DNA of 21,547 nucleotides from an uncultured Slackia sp. (GCA_934661005.1 CAKUIK010000038.1:1-21547), one strand, 5' to 3'; shown: positions 5,259 to 13,211, counted from the first letter of the stretch. Notes: generated by a model not told the origin, from the sequence alone. Numbers and translations: made by a program.

Positions 5259-7787
5259 ATGACTAGCATCGATATCGATTCCTTGAACCCCGCGCAGCGC
5301 GAGGCTGTGCTGTGCACCGAAGGCCCCTTGCTTGTGCTTGCGGGCGCGGGTTCGGGCAAGACGCGCGTGCTCACGTATCGCATCGCGCATATGCTCGCCG
5401 ACAATGGCGTGCAGCCGTGGGAGATTCTGGCCATCACGTTCACCAACAAGGCGGCCGCCGAGATGCGCGAGCGCTTGAGCAAGCTCGTGGGCCCTGGCGC
5501 GCACGGTATGTGGGTGTCTACCTTCCACAGCATGTGCGTGCGCATTTTGCGCGTCGATTGCGAGAAGCTCGGCTTCGACAAGGGCTTCACCATCTATGAC
5601 GACGACGATTCGAAGCGCCTCGTGAAAGACATTTACAGCGAGCTCGATTTGGACCCGAAGCGCTGGCCCATCAATAACATTCGCAATCGCATTTCTTCGG
5701 CGAAAAACGAGCTCATGACTCCGGGCGAATTCGCGAAAAGCGCTACGGGCGACCCCGGCGCGAAAGTCGCGGCGCGCGTGTACGAGAAGTTGCAGCAGCG
5801 CCTGAAAGCTGCCAATGCGTTCGACTTCGACGATTTGCTGCTCTATACGCATCTGCTTCTGAAGAATCACGCCGATGTGCTCGAGGCGTACCAGAACCGC
5901 TTCCGCTACCTGCTTGTGGACGAGTATCAGGACACGAACAAGGCGCAGTACGAAATCACGAAGCTGCTCGCCGCGAAAAACCAGAACATCATGGTCGTGG
6001 GCGACGACGACCAGTCAATTTATAGCTGGCGTGGCGCCGACATTCGCAATATTCTGGAATTCGAGAGCGATTATCCGAATTGCAAAACGGTGAAGCTCGA
6101 GGAAAACTACCGTTCAACGGGCAACATTTTGAATGCGGCGAACGCCGTGGTGCGCCATAATCAGCATCGCAAAGATAAAACGCTGCGCACCTCGCAGCCC
6201 GATGGCGACAAGATTTACGTGTATGTGGCGTCGGATGAGCGCGATGAGGGCCGCTGGATTGCTGGCGAAATCGACAAGCGCCGATCCGAAGGTTTCTCGT
6301 ATGACGAGATGGCTGTGTTCTACCGCACGAACGCCCAGTCGCGTTCGCTTGAAGATATGATGCTGCGTGCCGGCGTGCCGTACAAAATCGTCGGCGGTAC
6401 GCGATTCTTCGACCGCGCCGAAATTCGCGATGTTATGGCGTACCTCACGTTGCTCGTGAATCCCAACGACGATATTGCGGCAAAGCGCGTCATCAACACG
6501 CCGCGCCGAGGCATCGGCAAAACCACCATCGATTATATCGACCAGGCGGCAGCCATGACGAACATGCCGTTCATGCTGGCGGCTGAGCTGTGCGTGGCTG
6601 ACGAGAACCTGCAGATGCGCGCCCGCACGGCGCTTGGCAGCTTCGTCTCGCTTGTCGAGGAGTGCCGCAGCTACGGCGGCGATTTGCGCAAAGTGATCGA
6701 GGCGGTTATCCAAAAATCGGGCCTCATTGCCGCGCTCGAAAACGAGAACACCGACGAAGCGCGCGGGCGTGTCGAGAACATCAAGGAGTTCTTGTCAGTT
6801 GTCGAGGAATACGTGCAGTCGCACCAGAATTCCGAGGAAGAAGAGCCCGAGCTGCCCGAAGGCGAGAACCTCGCGGGCGTGCGCCAGCTTTCGCCCGATT
6901 CGCTGGCCGACTTCATCGAGTGGGTTCGCCTGCGTACCGATTTGGATTCTATGGCCGAAGACGATTCCGCCGTCACGCTTATGACGGTGCACGCGTCGAA
7001 GGGTCTGGAGTTCGACGTGGTGTTCGTCGCGGGCATGGAAGAAACGCTGTTCCCGCATTCGAATTCCTCGCAAGACGAATCGGGCTTGGAGGAAGAGCGC
7101 CGCCTTGCCTATGTTGCCATCACGCGTGCGCGCAAGAAGCTGTATTTGACGTGTGCCCAATCGCGCACGATTTTCGGCGATACGGTCGCGAACCCGATTT
7201 CTCGCTTCATTGGCGAGATTCCGGGTGAGCTTCGCCAGACCATCGGCCTTGGCTCTATGGGCTTTTCGGGCACGGGTTGGGAAAAGCGCGGCAGCCGCCG
7301 CGGCATTTCGGGTTCGGGCGTGGAAGCGGGCGGCGGCCGCGTGTTCGGCCAGTCGAGCGCCAACGTGTCGGCACGGCGCAATTCGTCGTCGGGCGGCCAC
7401 ACGTTCGGAAGCGGCAAGCCGGGCGGCGGTCAGTCGTTCTCTGACTTTACCGCGAGCCATGGCGGCGCCGCTCGCAAAAACTCAGGCGCGTCGCGTTCGA
7501 CGCGCGCGGCAGGTTCGCTCGGATCGAGCCGTTCGCGCGGCGGCAAAGTTCCCACGTATACGCCCGAAGGCGGTTGGGGCGGATCGGCCGCAGCCAGGGC
7601 GGCATCGGCCGGCAAGAAAGATGCGGCGCATAACACGTTTGCGGCGGGCGACACCGTCGATCATAAAACGTTCGGTCGCGGCAAGGTGCTTAAAGTCGAC
7701 GGCGACTCGCTCGTGATCAAATTCGCGCGTACGGGCCAGACGAAGACTTTGTTGAAAGATTACGCGCCCATCGTGAAAATCAACTAG
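5259..7787 (+). CDS. pcrA: ATP-dependent DNA helicase PcrA/UvrD
   Basis: An 842-residue superfamily 1A 3'-5' helicase for nucleotide-excision repair, replication restart and clearing of stalled RNA polymerase. Motifs in order: Q-motif LNPAQREAV (9-17), Walker A AGAGSGKT (28-35), motif Ia TFTNKAAAEM (60-69), Walker B VDEYQD (220-225), motif III GDDDQSIYSWRGA (248-260), motif IV ENYRS, motif V TVHASKGLEFD and motif VI LAYVAITRARKKLY. After the core comes a Gly/Ser/Arg-rich linker of about 130 residues (663-794), then a C-terminal Tudor-like module (GDTVDHKTFGRGKV) as in RNA-polymerase-binding PcrA. Total length exceeds the usual 720-780 because of the linker. The ATG at 5259 follows AAAGGTGG; the frame extends back to 5184 but those residues are unlike the family. 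Two terminators follow. Confidence 0.96.
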   Translation: MTSIDIDSLNPAQREAVLCTEGPLLVLAGAGSGKTRVLTYRIAHMLADNGVQPWEILAITFTNKAAAEMRERLSKLVGPGAHGMWVSTFHSMCVRILRVDCEKLGFDKGFTIYDDDDSKRLVKDIYSELDLDPKRWPINNIRNRISSAKNELMTPGEFAKSATGDPGAKVAARVYEKLQQRLKAANAFDFDDLLLYTHLLLKNHADVLEAYQNRFRYLLVDEYQDTNKAQYEITKLLAAKNQNIMVVGDDDQSIYSWRGADIRNILEFESDYPNCKTVKLEENYRSTGNILNAANAVVRHNQHRKDKTLRTSQPDGDKIYVYVASDERDEGRWIAGEIDKRRSEGFSYDEMAVFYRTNAQSRSLEDMMLRAGVPYKIVGGTRFFDRAEIRDVMAYLTLLVNPNDDIAAKRVINTPRRGIGKTTIDYIDQAAAMTNMPFMLAAELCVADENLQMRARTALGSFVSLVEECRSYGGDLRKVIEAVIQKSGLIAALENENTDEARGRVENIKEFLSVVEEYVQSHQNSEEEEPELPEGENLAGVRQLSPDSLADFIEWVRLRTDLDSMAEDDSAVTLMTVHASKGLEFDVVFVAGMEETLFPHSNSSQDESGLEEERRLAYVAITRARKKLYLTCAQSRTIFGDTVANPISRFIGEIPGELRQTIGLGSMGFSGTGWEKRGSRRGISGSGVEAGGGRVFGQSSANVSARRNSSSGGHTFGSGKPGGGQSFSDFTASHGGAARKNSGASRSTRAAGSLGSSRSRGGKVPTYTPEGGWGGSAAARAASAGKKDAAHNTFAAGDTVDHKTFGRGKVLKVDGDSLVIKFARTGQTKTLLKDYAPIVKIN

Positions 7788-7793
7788 AAATGG

Positions 7794-7826
7794 AAAGAAG
7801 GAGGAGCTTACGGCTCTTCCTTCTTT
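7794..7826 (+). terminator. Terminator after pcrA
   Basis: The arms 7794-7807 and 7813-7826 pair over 14 bp with one G-T wobble around a 5-base loop. The left arm starts AAAGAAGGA and the right arm ends TCCTTCTTT, giving the A- and T-rich flanks of an intrinsic terminator. It starts six bases after the pcrA stop. Confidence 0.8.
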
Positions 7827-7850
7827 ATGGCCCTCGATGGGCGACGAGAA

Positions 7851-7886
7851 AAAAGAAGAGGGGCCCCGCAGGGTCCCTCTTCTTTT
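7851..7886. terminator. Bidirectional terminator between convergent genes
   Basis: AAAAGAAGAGGG at the start and CCCTCTTCTTTT at the end pair within a 16-bp stem (7851-7866 with 7871-7886, one mismatch) around a CGCA loop. The A-tract and T-tract make it work in both directions. It separates pcrA (plus) from the flavoprotein gene (minus), which ends at 7944. Confidence 0.8.
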
Positions 7887-7943
7887 GAATTTGCTGCAAT
7901 CTCTTGCGAGAATCAAGCTATACGATGTAAAGAAACGATTTCT

Positions 7944-9659
7944 TTACGCAGTTGCAAGCTTTTTGCCAACCATGCGGCCGAAGGTTGCGCAGCGGCCGGC
8001 GTTCAGGCCCGCAGCCTGATTGGGATAGGTACCTGCATAGAAGCAGCCTTGGTCGTTGCCGACAACATAGACGCCTTCGATGGGTTCGCCGTTTTCGCCG
8101 ATGGGCTGCAGCTCGTCGTTAACCTGAATGCCGTCGAGCGTGCACAGCGTGAGGCCGCACGATTTCACGGTTGCATAGAACGGGGCCGTGCGCAGCTCGG
8201 ACAGGCGGAACGCGTCCTTGCCGAAATCGGGGTCTTCCTGGGCGTCGAAAAGCTCGTTCTGGCGTTCGCACGTGGCAAGGAAGTTCTTCTTCGCGTCGCC
8301 TTCGAAGCCGAGCTTGCCAGCAAGCTCTTCAAGGGTGTCGGCCTTCACGATGTAGCCGGCATCGACGTACGATTCCATTTCGGGCTCAATCCACGCGTCC
8401 ATCATGCCGGGGAACGCGTCATGGTCGGCGCCTTCGCGGTAGGTGATGGTGGAGCAGCCGACGGTATGGAAGCGGTCGACGTCGCCCTTCCAATTCGCAT
8501 CCCAAACCTGGTGCCAGGTGCGCTGGCCTTCGGGGTATTTCGTCATGGCGTTCAGAACGAAATCGTACGGGGCCGATTCGTTGTGGAAGCGCAGACCGCT
8601 GTTGTCGACGCGCAGGAACGGCTGAGAGCTGAAGAAGTAGTAGCCGTAGTCGCCGCCGGGGATGGAGTAGGGGTCGCCAACTTGCTGATCTTTGGTCAAC
8701 AAGCAGCGGTTGAACGTGAGCGACGTGTGCACGGCGTCCATCTTCGCTCCTGCCCACAGAAGGGTTTTGATACCGTCGCCTGTGCAGTTCGGGAACGCGT
8801 CAAGGGTGCCCAGGCACGAATAACGCTCAGGCTGAAGCGCTTTGTACATATCCTCGTTGTAGGCATAGCCGCCCGTTGCAACGACGACGCCCTTGCTCGC
8901 GTTGATGCGAATGTATTTGCCGTCGGAGTTTTTGGCGTAGACGCCTGCGACCTTGCCGTTTTCAACAATCAGGTTCTGCATGGGCGTGTTGAAGAACACT
9001 TCGCAGCCCGAGAACGAGGCGATGTAGGTGTTGATGATTTCAGCGACGTCGCCCTCGCGGCTCGGATACTCGCCGTTGGTGCCGTGGCCGGTCGGCCATT
9101 CGGGATAGCGCGTTCCCTCGGGCATGTTCCACTCGAGCTGAACCTCCATGCCGTTTTCGTTCATGAGGTCGGTATACCAGTCGATGGCTTCGCCAGAATT
9201 GTCGGCCCATTTGCGAATGAGCCTGCTGTTCACCTGGCCGAGCGCGTAGTGATCAAAGTCGTTGACGATGTCCATCTTGTTGATCTTGGTGCCCTGCGCG
9301 GCCTGGAGTTTCGTGTCGATTGCGCCAAGCGCCGAGCTACGCACGCTCGAGCCCGATGCGGCTTTTTCGATGAGCAGCGTTTTCGTGCCATTTTCTGCAG
9401 CGCTTGCGGCGGCAAAGTATCCCGACGTGCCAGCGCCGACGACGACGACTTCGAAGTCAAGCGTCTCAACGCAGTCGCTGTCGGCGATCTGCGGCGCCTC
9501 GCCAAGCCAGTCGGTGGCCTTGTCGCCATCGGTGGCGGCGGCTTCTTTGGAGCCGCTCTGCTTCGGCGAGCCGCAGCCCGTCATGCTTGCGACGGCGGCA
9601 AGTCCCATAGTTGCTGCTGCGCCCGTCAGAAACGAGCGACGATTCATTTCTGCAGTCAT
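7944..9659 (-). CDS. Tat-exported FAD-dependent reductase (fumarate/urocanate reductase family)
   Basis: A 571-residue flavoprotein. The N-terminus carries a twin-arginine signal (NRRSFLTG, R7-R8) with a hydrophobic core and a lipobox-like TGC (C29), so it is probably exported folded and lipid-anchored. The mature part has the FAD-binding GxGxxG fold (VVVVGAGTSG, 71-80, then LLIEK), ATGG (261-264), an RFHNES segment (357-362) and the C-terminal FAD region GNDQG followed by GTYPNQAAGLNAGRCATFGR (534-562). This places it in the FAD_binding_2 fumarate/succinate family, which in Eggerthellaceae has expanded for anaerobic respiration of organic acceptors. There is no FMN-binding or haem domain and no cytochrome gene in the window. 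GGGAAGGGA precedes the ATG at 9659. The adjacent divergent LuxR gene suggests substrate-dependent control. The electron acceptor is unknown. Confidence 0.88.
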   Translation of the reverse strand: MTAEMNRRSFLTGAAATMGLAAVASMTGCGSPKQSGSKEAAATDGDKATDWLGEAPQIADSDCVETLDFEVVVVGAGTSGYFAAASAAENGTKTLLIEKAASGSSVRSSALGAIDTKLQAAQGTKINKMDIVNDFDHYALGQVNSRLIRKWADNSGEAIDWYTDLMNENGMEVQLEWNMPEGTRYPEWPTGHGTNGEYPSREGDVAEIINTYIASFSGCEVFFNTPMQNLIVENGKVAGVYAKNSDGKYIRINASKGVVVATGGYAYNEDMYKALQPERYSCLGTLDAFPNCTGDGIKTLLWAGAKMDAVHTSLTFNRCLLTKDQQVGDPYSIPGGDYGYYFFSSQPFLRVDNSGLRFHNESAPYDFVLNAMTKYPEGQRTWHQVWDANWKGDVDRFHTVGCSTITYREGADHDAFPGMMDAWIEPEMESYVDAGYIVKADTLEELAGKLGFEGDAKKNFLATCERQNELFDAQEDPDFGKDAFRLSELRTAPFYATVKSCGLTLCTLDGIQVNDELQPIGENGEPIEGVYVVGNDQGCFYAGTYPNQAAGLNAGRCATFGRMVGKKLATA

Positions 9660-9677
9660 TCTTTTCCCTTCCCATGT

Positions 9678-9691
9678 GCGCCCGAAGGCGC
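9678..9691 (-). promoter_or_regulatory. cUUCGg tetraloop hairpin in flavoprotein leader
   Basis: On the minus-strand transcript GCGCC and GGCGC close a UUCG loop, an exceptionally stable RNA hairpin, lying just before the GGGAAGGGA ribosome-binding site. It could protect the 5' end or influence translation. Confidence 0.45.
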
Positions 9692-9700
9692 GAGTTCTTC

Positions 9701-9749
9701 GCCAAGGACCAGAACGGATAAAAGGGAGGGGTCCGTTCTAGACTTTGGC
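9701..9749. promoter_or_regulatory. 18-bp imperfect inverted repeat upstream of flavoprotein
   Basis: The arms around AGAACGGA (9711-9718) and TCCGTTCT (9732-9739) are perfect for 8 bp and extend to 15 of 18 matches (9701-9718 with 9732-9749, GCCAA outermost against TTGGC). The 13-base centre is purine-rich on the plus strand. It may be an operator or an mRNA leader structure. Confidence 0.45.
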
Positions 9750-9847
9750 ATGTTGTGTCTCTGCGGACAACGCCGCATTCCAGACATTTGCAGCATGCTC
9801 GGCGATGCGAGGGAAAACATCGCCCAAATACAGTGTTTGACGTAAAA

Positions 9848-9914
9848 TGAGGTGGTTTTCACCTAGAATAGGTGAGGTTTTGAACTGGGATTTTCGTCAC
9901 TATCGGTGAGGTTT
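9848..9914. promoter_or_regulatory. Cluster of GGTGA/TCACC palindromic sites, candidate operator
   Basis: A perfect 17-bp palindrome TCACCTAGAATAGGTGA (9859-9875) is followed by a second, degenerate one, TCACTATCGGTGA (9897-9909 region). Each is followed by GAGGTTT, so the 10-bp word GGTGAGGTTT occurs at 9871-9880 and 9905-9914. A further GAGGTG lies at 9849-9854. LuxR-type regulators bind palindromes of this kind as dimers. A TAGAAT hexamer resembling a -10 box sits inside the first palindrome. Confidence 0.5.
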
Positions 9915-10027
9915 GCATGCGGCGGTGCCGGCAAATCGCACTGTTATTAATAGGGGCTTCTGGCGCTTAGGGAACGTCGGGGAGTTCGTGGCGGGTATCT
10001 CGCTATTCGCAATGGAGGGCTTGCGTT

Positions 10028-11677
10028 TTGGCTTTGAACAACTTTGTGTCGAAGGTCGAAGGTTCGGTTCGGCCGAGGCATCTGGGGCTTGGTTTCGTAT
10101 GGGCTTGGATTTATTGCTCGTTTTCGACGTCGGCATTGTTCGCGGGTCGCGCGGGTTCGTCGATTAACGTCGACTCTTCGTGGTTCGCTTCGGCTGTCGT
10201 GGTCGTCGCGTGCTTTTTCGTTTTCGCGCTCGCGTGGCGTCGCGCCGACATGTCGCGCATGAGAGCGGCAGCGTTTGCGGGAACCGTGCTCATGGCCGCG
10301 GGAACATTCCTTTTGGGCGCGTTTGATTTGTCTACGTGGGCGAGCACGCTTTGCGGAGTGGCGAGCGGAATCGGCAGCGGGTTGTTGGTTTTATTTTGGG
10401 GCGATGCGTATGCGCGTCTCGAAACCGAGCGCGTGGAGATTGCTGTTCCTGCGGCGTCGGGGGTGATGCTCGCGTGCGCGTTCGTGTTCCCCTATATTCA
10501 GGGGCTGCCGGGAGCGTGCGGCGTTTCGTCGTTGCCCATTCTTTCGATGGTTTGCCTTTATCTCACGTGGAACGATATTGATGCGGGCCGGTTTGTCGAG
10601 CGTCCTTCGGATGGAAGGCCGTTGCGTGCGGAGGAGCATGCGAGCCTATGCGCGAACGCTGCGCGTGGTTTTGACGCTTTGCAGAGAGGTGTGCGCGAGA
10701 TGCGCTCTTCGGGAGTGCGTACTTGCCAAAGCGAAAACTCGGCAGCGCCCCAGAGGAAAGCACTGGCGTTTCTTGCCCGAATATCGGCCGTGCTTTTCGG
10801 CGCGTATGTTGCTATTGGCGTGACGTCTGCCACGGGCGGTGCGACTGATGCGTTCCAAGATGCCTATGGCTTCGACGCGCCGGCTATGATTGGGTCGGTG
10901 TGCGGCGTGTGCTTGGCGTTCTGGTTCATCTTCTATTCGCCGCGCGTGAATGTTCCGGCGCTTTTGCGCTGGGTGGCGCCGCTTATTATGATCGGTTTGG
11001 CCGCGATGCCTTTTGGCGGAATGGCGCCCGAATTCGCGATGAACGCGGCGATGTCAGTTGCCGATACGATGCTTCAGATTATTGCGTTTTTGAGGCTGGT
11101 GAACCTTGCGCGCGCTGGCGTGTTCTCGCCCGCGTTTGCCGTCGGCGTAGGACAGGGCGTGATTCAGTTGGGCGTTTTGGCGGGGAACGTGATTGGCAAA
11201 TGGTCGATGACCGCTGCGGCATCGAGCGGCTATGGGCTGTGGGAGACTTCGCTCGTTGCGATATGCCTCCTCTCGGTCGCCATGGCCCTTGCGCCTTCCG
11301 ATCGGAATACGGGCGGAATTGGACTTCGCTATGCGGACGATCTTGATGGTGTTGCGGCTGTCGAGGTGCACGCACCGCGTGCTTCGCAGGACACTTCCGC
11401 GAGCGAACGCGTGCAAGATGCCACACGGGGCGATGGCGCGGAATCGTTGGCGCAGGAAGAAAACCTTGACGAAAAGGTCATGCGCATAGCCGTCGAGGGG
11501 GGACTTTCGGCGCGCGAGACCGAGGTGCTTGGCTATCTTGCCCGCGGCCGCTCGCAGCCCTACATTCGCGACGCGTTGGTGCTTTCGAAGAATACCGTGG
11601 CGAGCCACGTGAAGCATATTTACCAGAAGCTCAATGTGCATAGTAGGCAAGAGCTGCTCGATTTGTTTGCCGATTAG
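10028..11677 (+). CDS. Membrane-embedded LuxR-family transcriptional regulator
   Basis: A 549-residue protein with an N-terminal membrane part of roughly 10-12 hydrophobic helices (about residues 20-440, interrupted by a charged loop near 200-250) and a cytoplasmic C-terminal LuxR/FixJ helix-turn-helix (492-549: GLSARETEVLGYLARG, then SKNTVASHVKHIYQKLNVHSR). No receiver or kinase domain is present, so the membrane part is probably the sensor. Proteins of this architecture are abundant in Eggerthellaceae, where members control adjacent reductase and dehydroxylase genes. It is divergent from the Tat flavoprotein and likely regulates it. The start is a TTG at 10028, preceded by GGAGGG (10014-10019) at eight bases; no better ATG or GTG fits. 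A terminator follows. Confidence 0.88.
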   Translation: MALNNFVSKVEGSVRPRHLGLGFVWAWIYCSFSTSALFAGRAGSSINVDSSWFASAVVVVACFFVFALAWRRADMSRMRAAAFAGTVLMAAGTFLLGAFDLSTWASTLCGVASGIGSGLLVLFWGDAYARLETERVEIAVPAASGVMLACAFVFPYIQGLPGACGVSSLPILSMVCLYLTWNDIDAGRFVERPSDGRPLRAEEHASLCANAARGFDALQRGVREMRSSGVRTCQSENSAAPQRKALAFLARISAVLFGAYVAIGVTSATGGATDAFQDAYGFDAPAMIGSVCGVCLAFWFIFYSPRVNVPALLRWVAPLIMIGLAAMPFGGMAPEFAMNAAMSVADTMLQIIAFLRLVNLARAGVFSPAFAVGVGQGVIQLGVLAGNVIGKWSMTAAASSGYGLWETSLVAICLLSVAMALAPSDRNTGGIGLRYADDLDGVAAVEVHAPRASQDTSASERVQDATRGDGAESLAQEENLDEKVMRIAVEGGLSARETEVLGYLARGRSQPYIRDALVLSKNTVASHVKHIYQKLNVHSRQELLDLFAD

Positions 11678-11694
11678 ATTGCCGGTCGTAATAC

Positions 11695-11719
11695 AAGGGT
11701 TCCTCGGGACCCTTTCTTT
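11695..11719 (+). terminator. Terminator after LuxR regulator
   Basis: AAGGGTTCC (11695-11703) pairs with GGGACCCTT (11706-11714) with one T-G wobble around a TC centre, followed by TCTTT. It starts 17 bases after the stop codon. Confidence 0.75.
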
Positions 11720-12155
11720 ATATTAAAAATCGAGCTCGGGAATGAGTCTAGGTCAAAATCGGAACTATACACCGTAAACGAGCCATGAACTATACGCCGC
11801 TATCAGGCATTTTTAGAAAACTGACATAATAAGGAACAACTCCTAATTGAATGCTTCGAAGCGCATGTTTGAGCTTCAATATCTCCTTTATCTATCGGAT
11901 TCGCGTCTCTTTTCGCCATCCTCCATCTTGTTGGATTCTTTCGTCGACGGTTCGCTCGTCGTGCACTGTCGAGCGTGCTTATTCTTTTGGGACACGAATG
12001 CGTGAAGGAGCGAGCGCGTCAGAAAAGGCGCGCATAAGCGCATGAGAACCGAGGGAAAATCTCATGAAAGCGAATGCATAACTCATGTATTCGGGCAAGA
12101 GGCCTCATGCGTTCGGGCAAGAAACGGGCAAGGTTTCTGCTTTAGCATTGCCTTT
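11720..12155. other. Repeat-containing upstream region of DUF559-like gene
   Basis: The direct repeat GAACTATACACCG (11762-11774) and GAACTATACGCCG (11787-11799) differs at one base with a 25-bp period. AT-rich DNA with CATAAT at 11824-11829 could be a -10 box, and AGGAACAACTCCT (11832-11844) is palindromic at its ends. At 12082-12100 and 12104-12122 two near-identical units (CTCATG, two bases, TTCGGGCAAGA) repeat with a 22-bp period, with a partial third copy to 12134. A 22-bp period does not preserve reading frame, which argues that this part is not coding. Confidence 0.45.
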
Positions 12156-13211
12156 ATGTCCATCTGCCTCTCACATAGCACGGCCCTTTCCGTATGGCGT
12201 GCCGCTCGCGCTTCGCTTTTGCCTGCGCCGAGCGTTTCGTACGCCGCTGTTCCAGAAAAAGTTGTGGCGCGTGAAGTGAGGGCCTTGCGCGATTCTTCGT
12301 TGTCGACGATTGTTGCGCTCGAGCGACCGCATCTTATGGTCGCTTCCCAGAATGGCAAGACGAGCCGGTGCTCCGTTGTGTGCCACTGCCCTATTGCATC
12401 AAAGATGCCGCCCCGACTTTTCAGCATCAATCTCGACGTCTTCGTCGTCTCCGTCGAGGATGTTTTCGCTCAGGTTTCCCTGCGCGCGTCGGTCGAAGCT
12501 TTGCTGCTGCTCGCTTTTGAGCTGTGCGGCACATACTCGCTGCTTCCCGATGGGAGTTTTGTTGCCGCCCAGCCATTAACGAGCGTGAAACGGTTGGCGG
12601 GTCGGGTCGAGGCGTTGGCTCCATTTCCTGGTTCCGCCAAGGCCGAAACGGCGCTTCGCTATGCGCTCGACGGTGCGGCATCTCCTGCGGAAGCGAAGCT
12701 TGCGATGCTGCTGTGTCTAAGGCAAACGCTCGGAGGCTACGGGTTCCCTGCGCCGCGCATGAATTGGCGCGTGGATGTTACGGGCGATGCGCGCAAGCTC
12801 ACGCCGCGCAAGTTTTTCGTGCTCGATTTATTTTGGGCCGACTCGATGCTCGATGTGGAATACGACAGCAATGCATTCCATCGTTCCCCTGGCGCCCTTG
12901 CGAGCAATGCCGAGCGTCGTAACACGTTGCAGGCAATGGGCTATACGGTGATTACGGTGACGCACGACCAAATGGCATCTGCCGATTTGCTGGACGACGC
13001 CGCGCGTGCCATAGCGAAGGCGCTTCGTATACGGTTGCGCCATTCGTGCAAGCGGTGGCCTCGATTGCGTTACGATCTTCGACGTCGCATCGAAGATCCC
13101 GAAAACCTGCTGCTTCAGGGGCTTTTGAAAAGCTCCGTGTCTGAAACCGCGAAGGCATCCCGTTTAGGCGGGGCCGGTTCCGCGAAGCCCGATTCTGGCC
13201 TGACGGAATAG
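12156..13211 (+). CDS. DUF559/Vsr-like nuclease-fold protein of unknown function
   Basis: A 351-residue protein from the ATG at 12156. The N-terminus has LSHSTALSVWRAAR (about 5-18), resembling the LSH-SA-L-W opening of actinobacterial proteins with a C-terminal DUF559 domain. The middle contains SVEDVFAQVSLRASVEAL and an LCGTYSL motif. The C-terminal half shows a PD-(D/E)xK-like pattern: SPAEAKLAMLL (E179), LDLFWAD (D224), DVEYDSNAFH (E235, D237, H242), then ERRN and GYTVITVT, as in Vsr and DUF559 endonuclease-like folds. The residues needed for metal binding therefore appear present, but activity is unproven. The frame stays open to an ATG at 12042; neither start has a ribosome-binding site, and the upstream part is built of 22-bp repeats, so I favour 12156. 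No partner gene is adjacent. Confidence 0.65.
   Translation: MSICLSHSTALSVWRAARASLLPAPSVSYAAVPEKVVAREVRALRDSSLSTIVALERPHLMVASQNGKTSRCSVVCHCPIASKMPPRLFSINLDVFVVSVEDVFAQVSLRASVEALLLLAFELCGTYSLLPDGSFVAAQPLTSVKRLAGRVEALAPFPGSAKAETALRYALDGAASPAEAKLAMLLCLRQTLGGYGFPAPRMNWRVDVTGDARKLTPRKFFVLDLFWADSMLDVEYDSNAFHRSPGALASNAERRNTLQAMGYTVITVTHDQMASADLLDDAARAIAKALRIRLRHSCKRWPRLRYDLRRRIEDPENLLLQGLLKSSVSETAKASRLGGAGSAKPDSGLTE

Larger units (their letters stand above)
9660..10027. promoter_or_regulatory. Shared control region of flavoprotein and LuxR genes
   Basis: A 368-bp divergent intergenic region without a gene. It contains, from left to right, a UUCG tetraloop hairpin and an 18-bp inverted repeat in the flavoprotein leader, a cluster of GGTGA/TCACC half-sites at 9848-9914, and a stem TTTGC/GCAAA (9912-9916, 9931-9935). 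A TTGACG (9837-9842) and a TAGAAT hexamer (9864-9869) are promoter-like on the plus strand but 21 bases apart. Confidence 0.6.

Noticed and set aside
7827..9845. A 672-codon plus-strand frame covering the flavoprotein gene
   Set aside because: It lies entirely opposite the well supported minus-strand flavoprotein and is a GC-bias shadow; its translation shows no known motif.
11851..12045. A 64-codon frame whose stop overlaps the ATG at 12042 as ATGA
   Set aside because: The AAGGA at 11831-11835 is 15 bases from its ATG, too far, and the Arg/Ser-rich translation looks like a chance frame. The overlap is probably coincidental.
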